Assembly: GCA_046262635.1 (NCBI GenBank)
Contig: JBHEMK010000109.1
Coordinates: 1-21,970 of the forward strand
Source: JBHEMK01 sp046262635
Lineage (GTDB): Bacteria; Actinomycetota; Thermoleophilia; Gaiellales; Gaiellaceae
DNA length: 21,970 bases
Direction of reading: 5' to 3'
Shown here: one piece after another, positions 21,373 through 21,970 of the stretch
How positions within the stretch are numbered: position 1 is the first letter of the stretch
Layout: each line of letters starts with the position of its first letter
The notes under the pieces: generated by a model
What the model was told of the DNA's origin: nothing
Databases searched by the model: none
Seen by the model: only the letters and a program-made list of their open reading frames with translations
Translations under genes and position numbers: made by a program

Positions 21373-21970
21373 CCCACGCGGAAGCTCCCCCTGAGCGTCC
21401 GCGTGTTCGGGAGGACTGGCCCGACATCCTCCATGTTCTTCGCCTCCTGGTAGTCAGCGGCGGAGAAGACGAGCCGGTGGGCCCCTCGGCCGAGCCGCCC
21501 GACCTCGACGAGTGCGCGGCCGCGACTCCAGCGAACGACACGTCCTCGGCCGTCGACACGTGCCGCGAGCGAGCGCGGGTCGACACCAGAGCCGGCGTCA
21601 GAGACGCGCAAAACGAGCGTTCCCCCAACGAGGCCGGCGATGCGCACCGCAGGCGGGGTCACGTCGTTGATCCAGAACCGGAATCTGTAGCGGCCGGCCT
21701 GACCCTTGGTCGGCGTGTCGAAGACGAAGTCATAGGCGCGCGGTGTGGGGAGGACGGCGCCGACGACGGGCTCGACGACGCCGAAGTCCCCGTACGGGTT
21801 CAGGTTGACAGGCAGGCCCGTATAGCCGACAAGCCGGTTCTCGTCCCCGGCGACGACGAGCCGCGGTGAGATGCGGACGCCGGGCCCGGACGAGGTGACA
21901 ACGGCTCCGAAGTTCGCGACCCGGCCGCGAAGCGTGAACCGGAAGACCTGCTCGGGGCCCACGAGACGCG
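21369..21970 (-). CDS. C-terminal part of a beta-rich, secreted-looking protein (5' end outside the window)
   Basis: An open frame of 199 codons runs in from the right edge and stops at 21371-21369. The sequence is rich in Val, Gly and Arg and alternates in a beta-strand pattern. The segment DVTPPAVRIAGLVGGTLVLRVSDAGSGVDPRSLAARVDG is typical of Ig-like/Big domains of extracellular proteins ('DaGSGVd...'). It is followed by GRGAHRLVFSAADYQEAKNM, like the closing 'G.H.l...a.D..gN' strand. The first visible half (FRFTLRGRVANFG, GYTGLPVNLNPYGDFGVVEP) may be another beta-domain. The signal peptide and N-terminus lie beyond the window, so location and function are inferred. A GTG at 21962 is open upstream and is probably not the start. 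Confidence 0.7.
   Translation of the reverse strand, partial: RLVGPEQVFRFTLRGRVANFGAVVTSSGPGVRISPRLVVAGDENRLVGYTGLPVNLNPYGDFGVVEPVVGAVLPTPRAYDFVFDTPTKGQAGRYRFRFWINDVTPPAVRIAGLVGGTLVLRVSDAGSGVDPRSLAARVDGRGRVVRWSRGRALVEVGRLGRGAHRLVFSAADYQEAKNMEDVGPVLPNTRTLRGSFRVG

Noticed and set aside
1..21970. CRISPR arrays, tRNA/rRNA genes, IS elements, attachment sites
   Set aside because: No regularly spaced repeats, no cloverleaf-like sequence and no transposase or integrase motifs were seen on either strand.

Overview
The window looks like a chromosomal catabolic region from a high-GC actinobacterium. A Thermoleophilia-type soil lineage is my best guess. The reasons are strong G/C preference at third codon positions, frequent GTG and TTG starts, two luciferase-like (possibly F420-dependent) oxidoreductases, and CoxL/CoxG/XdhC proteins. 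No rRNA, tRNA, CRISPR array, transposase or phage gene was seen. The lineage is an inference.

Layout. (1) Positions 1-8186, plus strand: one tightly packed run with mostly 1-8 bp start/stop overlaps. It encodes the C-terminus of a molybdenum hydroxylase large subunit (CoxL/XDH type), a CoxG-like SRPBCC protein, a 71-aa acidic protein, a luciferase-like oxidoreductase, an M20 amidohydrolase-like protein, a fumarylacetoacetate-hydrolase-family protein, an M24 pita-bread hydrolase, a homocitrate/isopropylmalate-synthase-type enzyme and a phytoene-desaturase-like FAD oxidoreductase. (2) Positions 8183-9179, minus strand: a GntR/FCD regulator, followed by a decayed C-terminal remnant of a short-chain dehydrogenase (SDR). 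(3) Positions 9200-19681, plus strand: a candidate promoter/operator facing the regulator, a second luciferase-like enzyme, a full branched-chain-amino-acid-type ABC importer (binding protein, two ATPases, two permeases), an M32 carboxypeptidase, two tandem ketopantoate-reductase-like enzymes and a second M24-fold protein that has lost its metal ligands. (4) Positions 19678-20813, minus strand: an XdhC/CoxI-type molybdenum-enzyme maturation factor, translationally coupled to a 36-aa single-helix membrane protein. (5) The right edge holds a 75-aa single-helix membrane protein (plus) and the C-terminal part of a secreted-looking beta-rich protein (minus).

How it may work together (inference). 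An LIV-type importer brings in a small organic acid, amino-acid-like or amide compound. A molybdenum hydroxylase (matured by XdhC) and two flavin monooxygenases oxidise it. Members of amidohydrolase and C-C hydrolase families (M20, M24, FAH, M32) cleave the products, several of them with non-canonical active sites. The aldolase-type synthase and PanE-type reductases process keto-acids. The GntR/FCD protein probably senses a carboxylate intermediate. I do not recognise a described pathway with this gene set.

The most notable local signals are a perfect 32-bp palindrome inside the 5' end of the livG-type gene, the SDR pseudogene, the XdhC-coupled microprotein, and the loss of metal ligands in two 'peptidases'.
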